Source: Planotetraspora sp. A-T 1434
Lineage (GTDB): Bacteria > Actinomycetota > Actinomycetes > Streptosporangiales > Streptosporangiaceae
Assembly (NCBI RefSeq): GCF_025420585.1
Contig: NZ_JAOEGB010000004.1
Location: 62,001 to 126,000 of the forward strand
DNA: 64,000 nt
Direction: 5' to 3'
In this document: piece after piece, positions 1-8,854 of the stretch
How positions within the stretch are numbered: the first letter of the stretch is position 1
How the letters are laid out: each line of letters starts with the position of its first letter
Translations under genes and position numbers: made by a program
The notes under the pieces: model-generated
Databases searched by the model: none
Told to the model about the DNA's origin: nothing
Seen by the model: only the letters and a program-made list of their open reading frames with translations

Positions 1-2
1 AC

Positions 3-3000
3 AAGTACCCTGCCTCTCCGGACCCGTACATGCAGCCGGAGGCGTTTTGCTACGCGCCCTGGCGGTGGATGCTCGACCAGGAAATCGACCCCAAGGGTAA
101 TGTCGTCGACTACACCTGGGCACGGGAGGAGAACGCGTACTGCCGCGCCCCGGGCAATCTGTGCAACTCGGCCGCGTATCGGCTGATCTATGACCGGGGT
201 GGGTACCTGTCCGAGATCAGCTACGGGCAGAACGTAAACGTGGCCGGATCACTACCGACGGGGCGAGTCACCTTTGCCACAGTGAACCGCGAACAAGCCT
301 CCTCGGGAACCTCGCTCATCGAGAACGACACGCCGACTGATCTTATCCACGTCAATTACGGAACCGAAGACAAATGCGACTCCAGCAACTGTCCTGCGAC
401 CGGTCCGTCTTACTTCATCACCAAACGCCTGGACACGGTGACCAGCGCCGCATGGAATCCCGCCTCGACCGCGTGGGATGACGTGACACGCCTGGAACTG
501 GGCTACTCGTGGATCTACACCGATACCATGACAGTCAACGGGAACACGATTCCAACCCGGCCGGTGCTGTGGCTGAACACGATCCGAACCGTTGGCCTAG
601 CGGGCGATGGCCCGGACATCGCCATGCCGGTCGTGGACTTCGACGCCACCGTGCTGGACAACCGCAGGGGGGCCACCAGCTCGCAAAATCCAGCAGTTCG
701 ATTCCCAAGAATCGCCGCGGTCAACAACGGGCTGGGCGGCCGAACCGAGGTTAGCTACGGCCAACCGTCGGGCTGTGCTCTGAGCGACGAGACCAAGGCC
801 ACGGCCCGCGACGACGAGGGCAGCGACTGCTACTGGGTCTACAAGAACAGGTACTACGACGCCAACAACGTCTTCCACGTGGTCGGTACGGTGTGGAACA
901 AGTGGCTTGTCACACAGGTGCTTGACAGAGACCTGGTCGCCGCCTCCCCTGACATGGTGACCCAATACGAATACGTGGGCCGTCCGGCCTGGGCGCGGGA
1001 AGCAAAATACGGTGTGCCGTCCGCGGTCTGCTGGGATCCACCCCAGCCCAACCCGCCACCGTGCGTCAACTGGTCCGGGGAGTGGACTCAATTCCGCGGC
1101 TATCAGACCGTACGCGTGGTCAAGGGCGCCGGCACCGATATGGAGCGCTACAGCACCACCAGCACTTCCTTCTTCCGCGGCCTCTATGAGGACACTCTGG
1201 CCAATGGTACGCCCAAGCATACCCAGGTCTCCGACTTCGACGGCAACGCGTATGACGACCTTCGCGTCCTGTCCGGCCGGGCTCTGCAAGACCAGACGCT
1301 TCGACGTCAATACCTTCCGCCTGAGGTTCAATGCACCTATCCGGCCTGGGTATCTGGCGGCCTGTACAACATTGGCAACCGGGTGACTTACAACAATCAT
1401 CATTGGGAAGCCCTCAAACAGATGCTCTTCCTGACGACCCCACCAGCAGCTGGTGCCAATTGGAAAGACCTCGGTTCCTGCCCAACAGTGACCCCAATCG
1501 GCTACGACGAGCAGCAGTCAACCCGGTATGAGTACGCCAACGTCGTGACCGGGAACGGCCCAGGCATCGGTGACCCGCACATGGTCAATCAGACCCGGCA
1601 AGTGGCCCGGCAGAAGGTCACTTCAGGCTGGCGCTACACCGAGGCCGCGACTACCTACAACTCCGACGGGCTACCGGTCAAGGTCAACGACTACGGGGAA
1701 CGCGGCAACGGCGGTGATAACACGTGTGCCACGATGTCGTACGCGCGGAATACCGATAATGGCCAGTGGATCACTGCGTTGCCCTCTGTGATGGAAACCC
1801 ATAAGGGTGACGACTGTGCGGCTGGCGAGGTGATCGGCCGGACCGCGACCTTGTATGACGGAGGCACTGACCCGGCAACCAACAAACCGACCCGCGGGGA
1901 CCAGACCGAGAGTCGCACCTGGACCGACGCCACGCATGTGTCGACGGAAAAGACTCTCTTTGATGGCTATGGACGGCCGACATCGGTTACGGATGCCCGA
2001 GGTAAAGTCACGTCGATCACTTATGCTCCTGCGGTGGGTTACCCAGTTGACGGGATAACAAGGACAAATCCTCTTGGATACGTGCAGACGGCTTGGCTAT
2101 CGCCTATGCATGGAGGGGTCGTTGGCGTCCGTGATCCAAATAACCGTGATGCGAACATCGACTACGATGCGTTAGGCCGCACGACGGCGCTTTGGACTCA
2201 TGGTCAGCCTAAAAGCGGCGGTACTCCCGCCGCGAAGATCACGTACGCTATTCCATTCGATGGAAATCTTGGGCAGCCGACAAGCGCCGCGAGCGTACGC
2301 GTAGACAAGCTACTTTCGGGTGCCGGCGCCTCAGCCAAGTGGATAAGTTCCATTTCCTTCGAAGATGGACTGGGCAGGCTTCGGGAAGAGCAGATGCCCT
2401 CGCCTGTGGGCGGGCGGATGATCAAGATCACTGCCTATGACGAGCGGGGGTTGGAAGTAGTCAAGTCCGCTCCCCTATATAACAGTGCGACAGCTGGTGC
2501 AGGGCTGCTGAATCCTGCGATAAGCGACGTGCCGTCGTGGGTTAAGACTGTACTTGATGGCCTGGAACGCCAAACTGCGAAGATTCAATACGGTGGAGCG
2601 GCTGAGGTGCGTCGTACTACCACCGCATATACAGGCATGGACCAGTACACGGTGACGCCGCCGCTCGGCGGCAAGACTACCTACGCGACTGATCCGGCGG
2701 GAAAGATTACCAAGATTTCCGAGCAGAGCGGCTCTCAATGGCTGGACAGCGTGCGAGAGTACGACGTGTTCGGCAATCTCACCAAGACCGTAGATGCCAA
2801 CGGCAATATTCGCATGTTTACCTACGACTGGGCGAGGCATCCTATTGCGTCAAGCGACCCCGATTTCGGTTCCACCACCGCCGCGTACGATGCTGCGGGG
2901 AATCAGGTTTCGACGACCGACGCCGAGGGTGTCACCATCTCTACGGTTTATGATGATCTAGGCCGGAAGATCGAACAATGGCAAGGGAATCCAGGCTCAG

Positions 3001-5114
3001 GAACTAAACTGGCGGAATGGGTCTTCGATACCCTTGTCAAGGGCAAGCTGACATCGGCGACACGATGGACGGGCGGGCAGCCGTACACGGATGCGGTGAC
3101 TGCCTACGACGCGGGCGATCGCCCGACCGGTTCGACGCTGACTATTCCTCCTGCCGAAGGCTTACTCGCGGGCACGTACACCTTCTCTGCCAGCTACGAC
3201 AAGGTGGGGCGTGAGGTCACTAAGGGGCTCCCCGCAGCTGGCGGACTCCCGGCGGAGACCATCACGACTACCTCAAGCGATGTGGGGCTTACTACCGGCT
3301 TGTCGTCAGATTTCAGCGGCGGGTTCACATACCTGAAGGACACCCTTTACTCGCCAACGGGCAAGCTATTGTCGCGAACCTTTGGCGCATCGGGTCGGGT
3401 CATAAGGACCTTGACATGGGACTCCGCAACGAACCAGCTCACCTCGCTAAAAACGGTGTCCAGTGCAGGAAGCGGCACCTCCATCACCGCACAGGACGAC
3501 GTCTACTCTTACGACACCGCTGGTGCATTAACCTCGATTGTAGACAAGACCACGATCGTGGGCGGGACCGTGACCCCCCAAACGGAATGTTTCTCCTACG
3601 ACGAGCGGCGCCGGCTCGCTTCGGCCTTCACGACCACACAAACATGCACGGCGGGCGCTAACGGGTTTGGACCTGATCCGTACAAACTCGCCTACACCTA
3701 CGATGCCGCTGGCAACATCAAGACGATCACTGACTCAGGAACCACACGCACCTACAACTACCCGCAATCCGGTGCCGCCGCCGTCCGGCCCAACGCAGTG
3801 ACCTCTATCGCTGGGCCATCAGGTACGGAGACCTACACTTATGACTCTCGGGGACAGCTCGCTTCACAAGACGTCGGCAGTACGACAACCACGTATGAGT
3901 GGAATCAGATTGGACAGCTGGCGAAGGCGACCACCGCGGGCAACTCCGTAGAGATGGTCTACGGCGCTGATGGCAAGCGCCTAATCCGGCGCGAAGCTGA
4001 CAAGACTGTGCTGTACCTGGGCGTGATGGAGCTCGAGTTAGCCAATGGACAGGTGACCGGCAGACGGTACTACCAGACCCCTGACGGGGCTACCGTCGCC
4101 ATGCGCGTCGGAGGCCAGGCGGGAGTGACATGGCTGCTTGCCGGACGGACAGGCAGCGAAGAACTCTCGATTGACGACGCATCGGGTAGCGTCAGCCGAC
4201 AGAAGTACCTTCCATTCGGAGGTCGACGTGGTGGACGTGACGACCTCTCCGGCACAGACCGCGGCTTCCTGGGCAAAGTCGAGGACAATGGCTCTGGCCT
4301 GGTGAATCTCGACGCTCGTTACTACTCCCCAAGCATGTCTAAGTTCATCAGTACGGACCCTCTGCTCGGCAATGGCGCCCCTGATTTAGCCAATCCATAC
4401 TCCTATTCGGGAAATAATCCGCTGAACCTTTCTGACCCCACAGGCCTCTACCCCCAACCAGCCGATGGATCCGGTCCATGCCTTAGGAATGATCCAAACT
4501 GCCCCCTGCAAGAGGACGGCGACGATGCGCTGGATGTAGAGGAAAGAGACCAGGTTCAGCAACAGAAGCAGGGGGCAAGCCCGCTTCTATCCGAACTAAA
4601 CAGCCAGGGTATTGGTGCTGCACTAAAGGGCGAAGATGCTGTCGCCTACGTAGCCCGAAAAGGTCAGAGAAGAGATCCGCGACCCCGGGAGTGTTGGGGC
4701 GTGTCGAATGCCATTTGCCTGCTCGCATTCTATGTCAGGGATTGGGCTTTCAAGCTCTCTGGCACCAAAGAAAGCACACCTGATGGCTGTAAGAAGAAGA
4801 AGCATAGCTGTAAGAAGAATGCGATGAGGCACTGTATTATGCAGGTCGCGCTGACAGACATGTGCGGGGCGGAAACCGCCAAAAAGATCGGCGACAATCA
4901 TGAGAGTGATCAGGACCCGAATAGTTGGGACTCCAAGATAGATCGGCACAACAACGCGGTCTCGCGGCGGGCCGTCAGATGGTATAACGCGGATAAACTC
5001 AGGGAGCTACGGTCATACGGAGACATACGCAATGACCCGAAACTGGAGCAGAAATACTGGAACTTCGTCAAAGAAATCTGCGAAACTCTATGGGATGATG
5101 GACAGCTATGGTAG
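3..5114 (+). CDS. RHS/YD-repeat protein with polymorphic C-terminal toxin domain (5' end outside window)
   Basis: The frame is open to the left edge, so the N-terminus is missing; about 1700 residues are visible. The bulk is YD/RHS repeats (many variants of Y-D-x-x-G-R/N). An RHS-associated core runs to the SDPTG motif near visible residue 1470 (numbering from the ATG at 30). The 222 residues after it form a variable tip that is Lys/Cys-rich and lower in GC. The tip contains NAMRHC (about 1597), an HE pair, and RHNNAVSRR (about 1639). This pattern resembles the DUF6973 family found on polymorphic toxins. A CBM5/12-like module (AWVSGGLY ... W ... C) is embedded near residues 430-485. Such proteins are normally exported or surface-delivered and act in contact-dependent competition; activity of this tip is inferred. 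No secretion partner is visible. Confidence 0.9.
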   Translation, partial: KYPASPDPYMQPEAFCYAPWRWMLDQEIDPKGNVVDYTWAREENAYCRAPGNLCNSAAYRLIYDRGGYLSEISYGQNVNVAGSLPTGRVTFATVNREQASSGTSLIENDTPTDLIHVNYGTEDKCDSSNCPATGPSYFITKRLDTVTSAAWNPASTAWDDVTRLELGYSWIYTDTMTVNGNTIPTRPVLWLNTIRTVGLAGDGPDIAMPVVDFDATVLDNRRGATSSQNPAVRFPRIAAVNNGLGGRTEVSYGQPSGCALSDETKATARDDEGSDCYWVYKNRYYDANNVFHVVGTVWNKWLVTQVLDRDLVAASPDMVTQYEYVGRPAWAREAKYGVPSAVCWDPPQPNPPPCVNWSGEWTQFRGYQTVRVVKGAGTDMERYSTTSTSFFRGLYEDTLANGTPKHTQVSDFDGNAYDDLRVLSGRALQDQTLRRQYLPPEVQCTYPAWVSGGLYNIGNRVTYNNHHWEALKQMLFLTTPPAAGANWKDLGSCPTVTPIGYDEQQSTRYEYANVVTGNGPGIGDPHMVNQTRQVARQKVTSGWRYTEAATTYNSDGLPVKVNDYGERGNGGDNTCATMSYARNTDNGQWITALPSVMETHKGDDCAAGEVIGRTATLYDGGTDPATNKPTRGDQTESRTWTDATHVSTEKTLFDGYGRPTSVTDARGKVTSITYAPAVGYPVDGITRTNPLGYVQTAWLSPMHGGVVGVRDPNNRDANIDYDALGRTTALWTHGQPKSGGTPAAKITYAIPFDGNLGQPTSAASVRVDKLLSGAGASAKWISSISFEDGLGRLREEQMPSPVGGRMIKITAYDERGLEVVKSAPLYNSATAGAGLLNPAISDVPSWVKTVLDGLERQTAKIQYGGAAEVRRTTTAYTGMDQYTVTPPLGGKTTYATDPAGKITKISEQSGSQWLDSVREYDVFGNLTKTVDANGNIRMFTYDWARHPIASSDPDFGSTTAAYDAAGNQVSTTDAEGVTISTVYDDLGRKIEQWQGNPGSGTKLAEWVFDTLVKGKLTSATRWTGGQPYTDAVTAYDAGDRPTGSTLTIPPAEGLLAGTYTFSASYDKVGREVTKGLPAAGGLPAETITTTSSDVGLTTGLSSDFSGGFTYLKDTLYSPTGKLLSRTFGASGRVIRTLTWDSATNQLTSLKTVSSAGSGTSITAQDDVYSYDTAGALTSIVDKTTIVGGTVTPQTECFSYDERRRLASAFTTTQTCTAGANGFGPDPYKLAYTYDAAGNIKTITDSGTTRTYNYPQSGAAAVRPNAVTSIAGPSGTETYTYDSRGQLASQDVGSTTTTYEWNQIGQLAKATTAGNSVEMVYGADGKRLIRREADKTVLYLGVMELELANGQVTGRRYYQTPDGATVAMRVGGQAGVTWLLAGRTGSEELSIDDASGSVSRQKYLPFGGRRGGRDDLSGTDRGFLGKVEDNGSGLVNLDARYYSPSMSKFISTDPLLGNGAPDLANPYSYSGNNPLNLSDPTGLYPQPADGSGPCLRNDPNCPLQEDGDDALDVEERDQVQQQKQGASPLLSELNSQGIGAALKGEDAVAYVARKGQRRDPRPRECWGVSNAICLLAFYVRDWAFKLSGTKESTPDGCKKKKHSCKKNAMRHCIMQVALTDMCGAETAKKIGDNHESDQDPNSWDSKIDRHNNAVSRRAVRWYNADKLRELRSYGDIRNDPKLEQKYWNFVKEICETLWDDGQLW

Positions 5115-5316
5115 AGGGAGTATGATGGGCTGATTAGTTTCCCCGATCCTGATTAACTTAGCCACTGCTGCGAGCCATTCCGCCAGCGGGCATCACGACG
5201 ATGGTTGCCAAAGACTTACGTAGGTTGCTTGTGGCACTCCCCTTATACCGTGGGTCATCTCTATGCAGCGATGACCCACGAATGGCGAAGCTCCTGGCGA
5301 AAACTGGCTATCGACC
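5115..5316. other. gene-poor spacer between the RHS gene and an IS remnant
   Basis: No convincing reading frame, ribosome binding site or RNA structure is seen here. An immunity gene would normally sit directly behind the toxin tip, and none is recognisable in this spacer. The base composition is lower in GC than in the rest of the window. Confidence 0.5.
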
Positions 5317-5612
5317 ATGATCACCCAGGAACCACCAGGAGCTTCAGTGCTGTTCTGCCCTGCTGCCTTGCCGTTGTCACGTCGCACCTGGCCACGTGCC
5401 GGAGTAATCCGGAGCAAGCGCTGCGCGATCTCCCCACTGGGTCAAGATGAATCCGGCCGGCAGTCTCCGCTGATCCTGGTCCATCTGCGTAAGGGCTCAG
5501 ACCAACGCAGAATTGGCCGACGGGTTTCGACGCCCGTCACTATCGCCGTCTGGCGGTAGTGACCGAGACCGGTGCGCTACTCGCCTGCCGCATACCCAAG
5601 CTAGACCGGTTC
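5317..5612 (+). pseudogene. degraded IS5-family transposase, N-terminal fragment
   Basis: The translated stretch starting at 5317 reads LPLSRRTWPRAGVIRS and then RQSPLILVHLRKGSDQRRIG. These match the usual N-terminus of actinobacterial IS5-group transposases (LPLSxRTLxxVAGVIRxHR and LLVLVHLRKGETFAxLAAGFG). The reading frame is then lost at a TAG (5557-5559). The following bases still resemble the family (a RYVTETVALLAAR-like segment in another frame) up to about 5610. The catalytic DDE domain is absent. I see this as a decayed insertion-sequence remnant; its outer ends cannot be placed. Confidence 0.65.
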
Positions 5613-5857
5613 TGGTCCTTGGCAGGGGCTGATCTAGTCGGGCCACATCGCGGCCCGACGGCCATACCTTTGGCAAGGCGGAGATCCAGGGGTTGAACAT
5701 CCCGGTCCTGGCCTCTCCGGATCGCTTCCAGGCTCGGTCCACGACCTTCCCGTCGCGAGCCGCACCAGGTAGGGTTACCGACCAAGGTGCAAAATCAACC
5801 AGCAATGCACAATTTGACCGACATATCAAGATGGAGAAAGAGGGAATAGGTTTATCC

Positions 5858-6376
5858 ATGCGTCGTGTACGAGTTGGCATCGTGGTAACTGTTCCTTTGA
5901 TTGCGCTTGGCGGTCTAGTCGTTGCTAGCCTTTGGTTGATTAATGGTACAATTCATGGCTGTACGAGTGCCGATATGGAATTCTCCCAAAACTTGAAATC
6001 TCTCGGCATCTTGGATGCTCATCCGGCTTATGTCACAGCTAAGGGTGATCGCTACTCGGGTTGTGATGATGATGACGGCTTTGCCTTTGCGGGACAATAT
6101 TACGGTCCTATGGCATCTCGAGATGCTGTCAAATCTTTCTATGTGGGCGCTGCAGAAGATCAGGGCTGGCTTAGGGCTGGAGATAGCGATTCAACCTTTC
6201 CGAGAAAAATTTGTTTCAAGAAGAAACTCAATGAGGCTGAGGTTTATCTCGGCATTTGGTTTCCGGGCGACTTCGAGGAAGGCTCCGATGATGGCGAATA
6301 TGACGCGGAAGGCAACAATGGCGACAAATACGGTGTAGAAGTGACTGGCGGTCGCCACGGCTCCGCGTGGTGCTAA
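5858..6376 (+). CDS. small membrane-anchored extracytoplasmic protein, unknown function
   Basis: 172 residues. I chose the ATG at 5858 because an AGAGGGA stretch lies just upstream; an in-frame ATG at 5831 is possible. One hydrophobic segment (about residues 8-28) is followed by an exported-looking domain of about 140 residues. That domain has conserved-looking cysteines (HGCTS, SGCDDDD, KICFKKK, AWC at the end) and an acidic tail. Codon use is less GC-rich than in the chromosomal genes to the right. It sits about 740 bp behind the RHS toxin with a broken IS between them, so a displaced immunity protein is one possibility, but nothing in the sequence proves it. Function is otherwise unrecognised. 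Confidence 0.65.
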   Translation: MRRVRVGIVVTVPLIALGGLVVASLWLINGTIHGCTSADMEFSQNLKSLGILDAHPAYVTAKGDRYSGCDDDDGFAFAGQYYGPMASRDAVKSFYVGAAEDQGWLRAGDSDSTFPRKICFKKKLNEAEVYLGIWFPGDFEEGSDDGEYDAEGNNGDKYGVEVTGGRHGSAWC

Positions 6377-6533
6377 ACCGTAAGTATTCACGAGCTGCAG
6401 TTGATCGGGGCGGCGTAAGTGCGGCGGGACTGCGCCTGCCGGTAATGTCTCGGCCCAGGTCACGGCTTTGGCTATGGCTTCGTCTGGCGTGCGTGATCTC
6501 CGGCCGTCAGGGCGTGCGGAATGATGTTCGGCC

Positions 6534-6926
6534 GTGCTCTTTCGCCTGGCATATCTCGCCGTCACGAACGCCTTCGCGGCGCTGCGGTTGCTGCCGTTGG
6601 GAGATCGCGACAAGGATGTCGAGATTTTCGCCCTGCGTCACCAGATCAGCGTCCTTGAGCGGCAACTCTGCGCCGACACGAGGGTGAGATTCGCCCCGGA
6701 AGACCGGGCCTTTCTCGCCGCCCTTCTGGCGTCGCTGCCCCGCGGGGTCCTGCGCCGGCTGCGGCTCCTCGTCCGTCCGGACACCGTCCTGCGCTGGCAC
6801 CGCGATCTGATGAAACAGTGTCATGCCCATACCTGCCAGCCGAAGCGGCCCGGGCGCCCGCCCACGGTCCGCTCCATCCGCGCTCTCATCCTGCGTCTGG
6901 TCTCTCCCACGCCCAGCCCTTTTTAG
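6534..6926 (+). pseudogene. truncated IS transposase/integrase, N-terminal part only
   Basis: It starts with GTG and reads LFRLAYLAVTNAFAALRLLP, then EIFALRHQISVLERQL, RPDTVLRWHRDLM and PKRPGRPPTVRSIRALILRL. This is the usual N-terminal helical/HTH region of actinobacterial integrase-core (IS3/IS481-like) transposases. After the RSIRALILRL segment the frame diverges and stops (VSPTPSPF) at 131 residues, where family members continue for another 200 or so residues with the DDE integrase core. The gene is therefore a 3'-truncated remnant and should not be active. Confidence 0.75.
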
Positions 6927-7129
6927 GTCAGGTCTCCACGGTAGGAGGGGAGAGCCAGTGGTCTTCTCTTGATCGTCTCTGAAGACTGGCCCAACGAAGG
7001 CCATCTAAACGATCTAACGCGTGCCCGATCCGTGCTCAAGAGCGACCAACGAGCGACCATCGGCCGTCTTCTGCTCGCCCCGAGATCGCGAATCGTCGAG
7101 AAATCGCAGGTCAGGGCCATGATCGCGAG
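6927..7129. other. non-coding spacer between IS remnant and tRNA 3' end
   Basis: No supported gene. This stretch abuts the 3' end of the tRNA(CAU) gene and is where the accessory block at 1-7130 meets the chromosomal backbone. A second copy of the tRNA 3' end (an att repeat) is not present in the visible part of the block. Confidence 0.4.
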
Positions 7130-7203
7130 TAGGGCGGGTGGGACTTGAACCCACGACCCACGGATTATGAGTCCGATGCTCTAACCGGCTGAGCTACCGC
7201 CCC
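7130..7203 (-). tRNA. tRNA with CAU anticodon, most likely elongator tRNA-Met
   Basis: Read on the minus strand, 74 nt fold into a cloverleaf. The acceptor is GGGGCGG/CCGCCCT with a G1-U72 wobble, the D stem is GCTC/GAGC, the anticodon loop is CTCATAA (anticodon CAT), the variable loop is GGGTC, the T stem is GTGGG/CCCAC with loop TTCAAGT, and the discriminator is A. The anticodon stem TCGGA/TCCGT has a U-U mismatch at its outer pair. CCA is not encoded. tRNA-Ile2 (lysidine-modified CAU) is the alternative and cannot be excluded by eye. Confidence 0.93.
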
Positions 7204-7219
7204 GCAATGGTGGAGTCTC

Positions 7220-7492
7220 TCACAACTTAGTGTGTGCGTGGATCGGCCGGTCGGGAGGCGGAGTGATCGTTTCCCAATCGCCATACAACTGGCCGGTCCA
7301 GGTCACGTCCAGCGTGAGGGAGATCCGTTCCGCTGTGGCCTCCGGACCGGCTGCCGCTGGCGTCTCGACGACGAGGACCCCACTCAAGAAGGCGATCACC
7401 TCGATCTCCCCGATCTCCGGCCAGCCGGGAGTCGCGGCGGGGGATCGGCCTGGGTGATCGGGACCAAGAACGCCCCACCCCACGGCACGCAC
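7220..7492 (-). CDS. possible small hypothetical protein
   Basis: An open minus-strand frame with strongly GC-rich third positions ends at the TGA complement at 7220-7222. The most convincing part is the C-terminal 60 residues, including LTLDVTWTGQLYGDWETI. I placed the start at a GTG (7492, 90 residues), but the frame is open further up and could begin inside the divergent lipoprotein gene. No family is recognised. It sits between a tRNA and an oppositely transcribed gene. It may be real, but the support is only codon composition and amino-acid texture. Confidence 0.4.
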   Translation of the reverse strand: MRAVGWGVLGPDHPGRSPAATPGWPEIGEIEVIAFLSGVLVVETPAAAGPEATAERISLTLDVTWTGQLYGDWETITPPPDRPIHAHTKL

Positions 7493-7574
7493 GAGGTATG
7501 CCGGGGCGTCGTGCCGCAAACGGTCGGGTACGGCAGCGCCTGGTGGTTTCTTGCGGTTGACCGGGAGGTTCGCT

Positions 7575-8717
7575 GTGGGGAGACGTCGGTTTCGCGTAGC
7601 GGCGAGGGGTGTCTCCCTCGCTTTCCTGCTGGGCCTTGCCGGGTGTGGCACGGGCGGAAAGGACTCCGGAGCGGCGATCGGTGCCGTGGGCACTCTCGCC
7701 GAAGGCTTCCGGATCGGCCTGCTGCTCCCCGAGAAGACGGCGGCCCGCTATGAGAAGTACGACCGGCCCTCCATCACGCGGGCCGTCGCATCGCTCTGCC
7801 CCCGCTGCGAGATCGTCTACAACAACGCGAACCACGACCATGCCACCCAGCGCCGGCAGATCGACGCGTTACTCGGGGACGGCGTGAAGGTCCTCATCCT
7901 CGACGCGGTGGACGCCAAGGCGATCGCGCCCTCCGTGGTTAAGGCCAAGGTCTTCGGGGCCAAGGTCGTGGCGTACGACCGGCTGGCGAACGGTCCCGTG
8001 GACGCCTACACGTCGTTCGACAACGTTGAGATCGGCAGGATGCAGGGCCGGGCGCTGCTCGACGCTATCAAGGCCGGGGGCGACCCCGGGCGCGGGCCGA
8101 TCGTGATGCTGAACGGCTCGCCGGAGGACCCTGCCGCGGCCGAGCTCAAGAAGGGGGCCCATTCGGTGCTGGACGGGCAGGTGACGATCGCCCGTGAGTA
8201 CGACGTCCCGGGCTGGAACGCCGCCAAGGCCGCGGACGAGGCCGGTGGAGCCTTCGCCGCTCTCGGACCCGGCAAGGTCATCGGTGTCTACTCCGCCGAC
8301 GACGGCATGGCGGGCGGCGTCGCCGCGGCCATGGAACGCACGGGCGTCCGCCCCGGAACGCCGCTGACCGGGCAGGACGCCGAGCTCGCCGCCATCCGGC
8401 GGATTCTGATCGGCACGCAGACTATGACCGTCTACAAGCCGATCGGCTCCGAGGCGCGCAGCGCCGCCCGGTTCGCCGTTGACATCGCCTGCGGCAAGAC
8501 GGTGTACGGCACGACCACCGTGGCCAACGGGACGACGGTCTCGATCCCGGCGCGGCTCATCCCGCCGGTCCTGGTCACGAGCGCCACCATCGCCGGCACG
8601 GTGGCCAAAGACGGCCTCATCAGGGCGGCCGACCTCGCCGATCTGTCACCTCGGAGCCCCGGCCGGCCCGCCGGCGCGTACGGCAGGCGAAGCCCGGTCA
8701 GCCGCCGGGCCTCTTGA
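7575..8717 (+). CDS. sugar ABC transporter substrate-binding lipoprotein (XylF-like, type 1 periplasmic-binding fold)
   Basis: 380 residues from a GTG at 7575, preceded by GGGAGG at good spacing; an upstream TTG (7551) is in frame but lacks this. A signal peptide ends in a lipobox (LGLAGC). The mature part has the type 1 periplasmic-binding signature of D-xylose/ribose binders: FRIGLLLPEKTAARYEKYD, then GVKVLILDAVDAKA, VVAYDRL, and in the C-terminal lobe VIGVYSADDGMAGG and PLTGQDAELAAIRRI. It should capture a sugar outside the membrane for an ABC importer. No permease or ATPase gene is adjacent, so partners must be elsewhere. The stop codon lies inside a 15-bp tandem repeat. Substrate unknown. 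Confidence 0.88.
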   Translation: MGRRRFRVAARGVSLAFLLGLAGCGTGGKDSGAAIGAVGTLAEGFRIGLLLPEKTAARYEKYDRPSITRAVASLCPRCEIVYNNANHDHATQRRQIDALLGDGVKVLILDAVDAKAIAPSVVKAKVFGAKVVAYDRLANGPVDAYTSFDNVEIGRMQGRALLDAIKAGGDPGRGPIVMLNGSPEDPAAAELKKGAHSVLDGQVTIAREYDVPGWNAAKAADEAGGAFAALGPGKVIGVYSADDGMAGGVAAAMERTGVRPGTPLTGQDAELAAIRRILIGTQTMTVYKPIGSEARSAARFAVDIACGKTVYGTTTVANGTTVSIPARLIPPVLVTSATIAGTVAKDGLIRAADLADLSPRSPGRPAGAYGRRSPVSRRAS

Positions 8718-8842
8718 GACCGGGCCGCTTAAGACGGGGCCTCTTGAGACCGGGCCGCTTAAGACGGGGCCTCTTGAGACCGGGCCGCTTAAGACCGGGC
8801 CGCTTAAGACGGGGCCGCTTAAGACCGGGCCTCTTGAACCGG
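8708..8842. repeat. 15-bp tandem repeat, nine units, at a convergent gene junction
   Basis: Nine consecutive 15-bp units of the type GGCC(G/T)CTT(A/G)AGAC(C/G)G run from 8708; the last unit is degenerate. Two variants alternate: one contains CTTAAG and the other CTTGAG. The first unit contains the TGA stop of the upstream lipoprotein gene. The array fills most of the gap to the converging membrane-protein gene. All frames through it are open (15 is a multiple of 3), which creates spurious long reading frames on both strands. Confidence 0.95.
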
Positions 8843-8854
8843 ACGCGCCGGGAA

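Noticed and set aside
5497-5880. Minus-strand reading frame in the IS remnant region
   Set aside because: The composition is non-coding, there is no ribosome binding site, and it overlaps the transposase remnant and the start of the 5858 gene.
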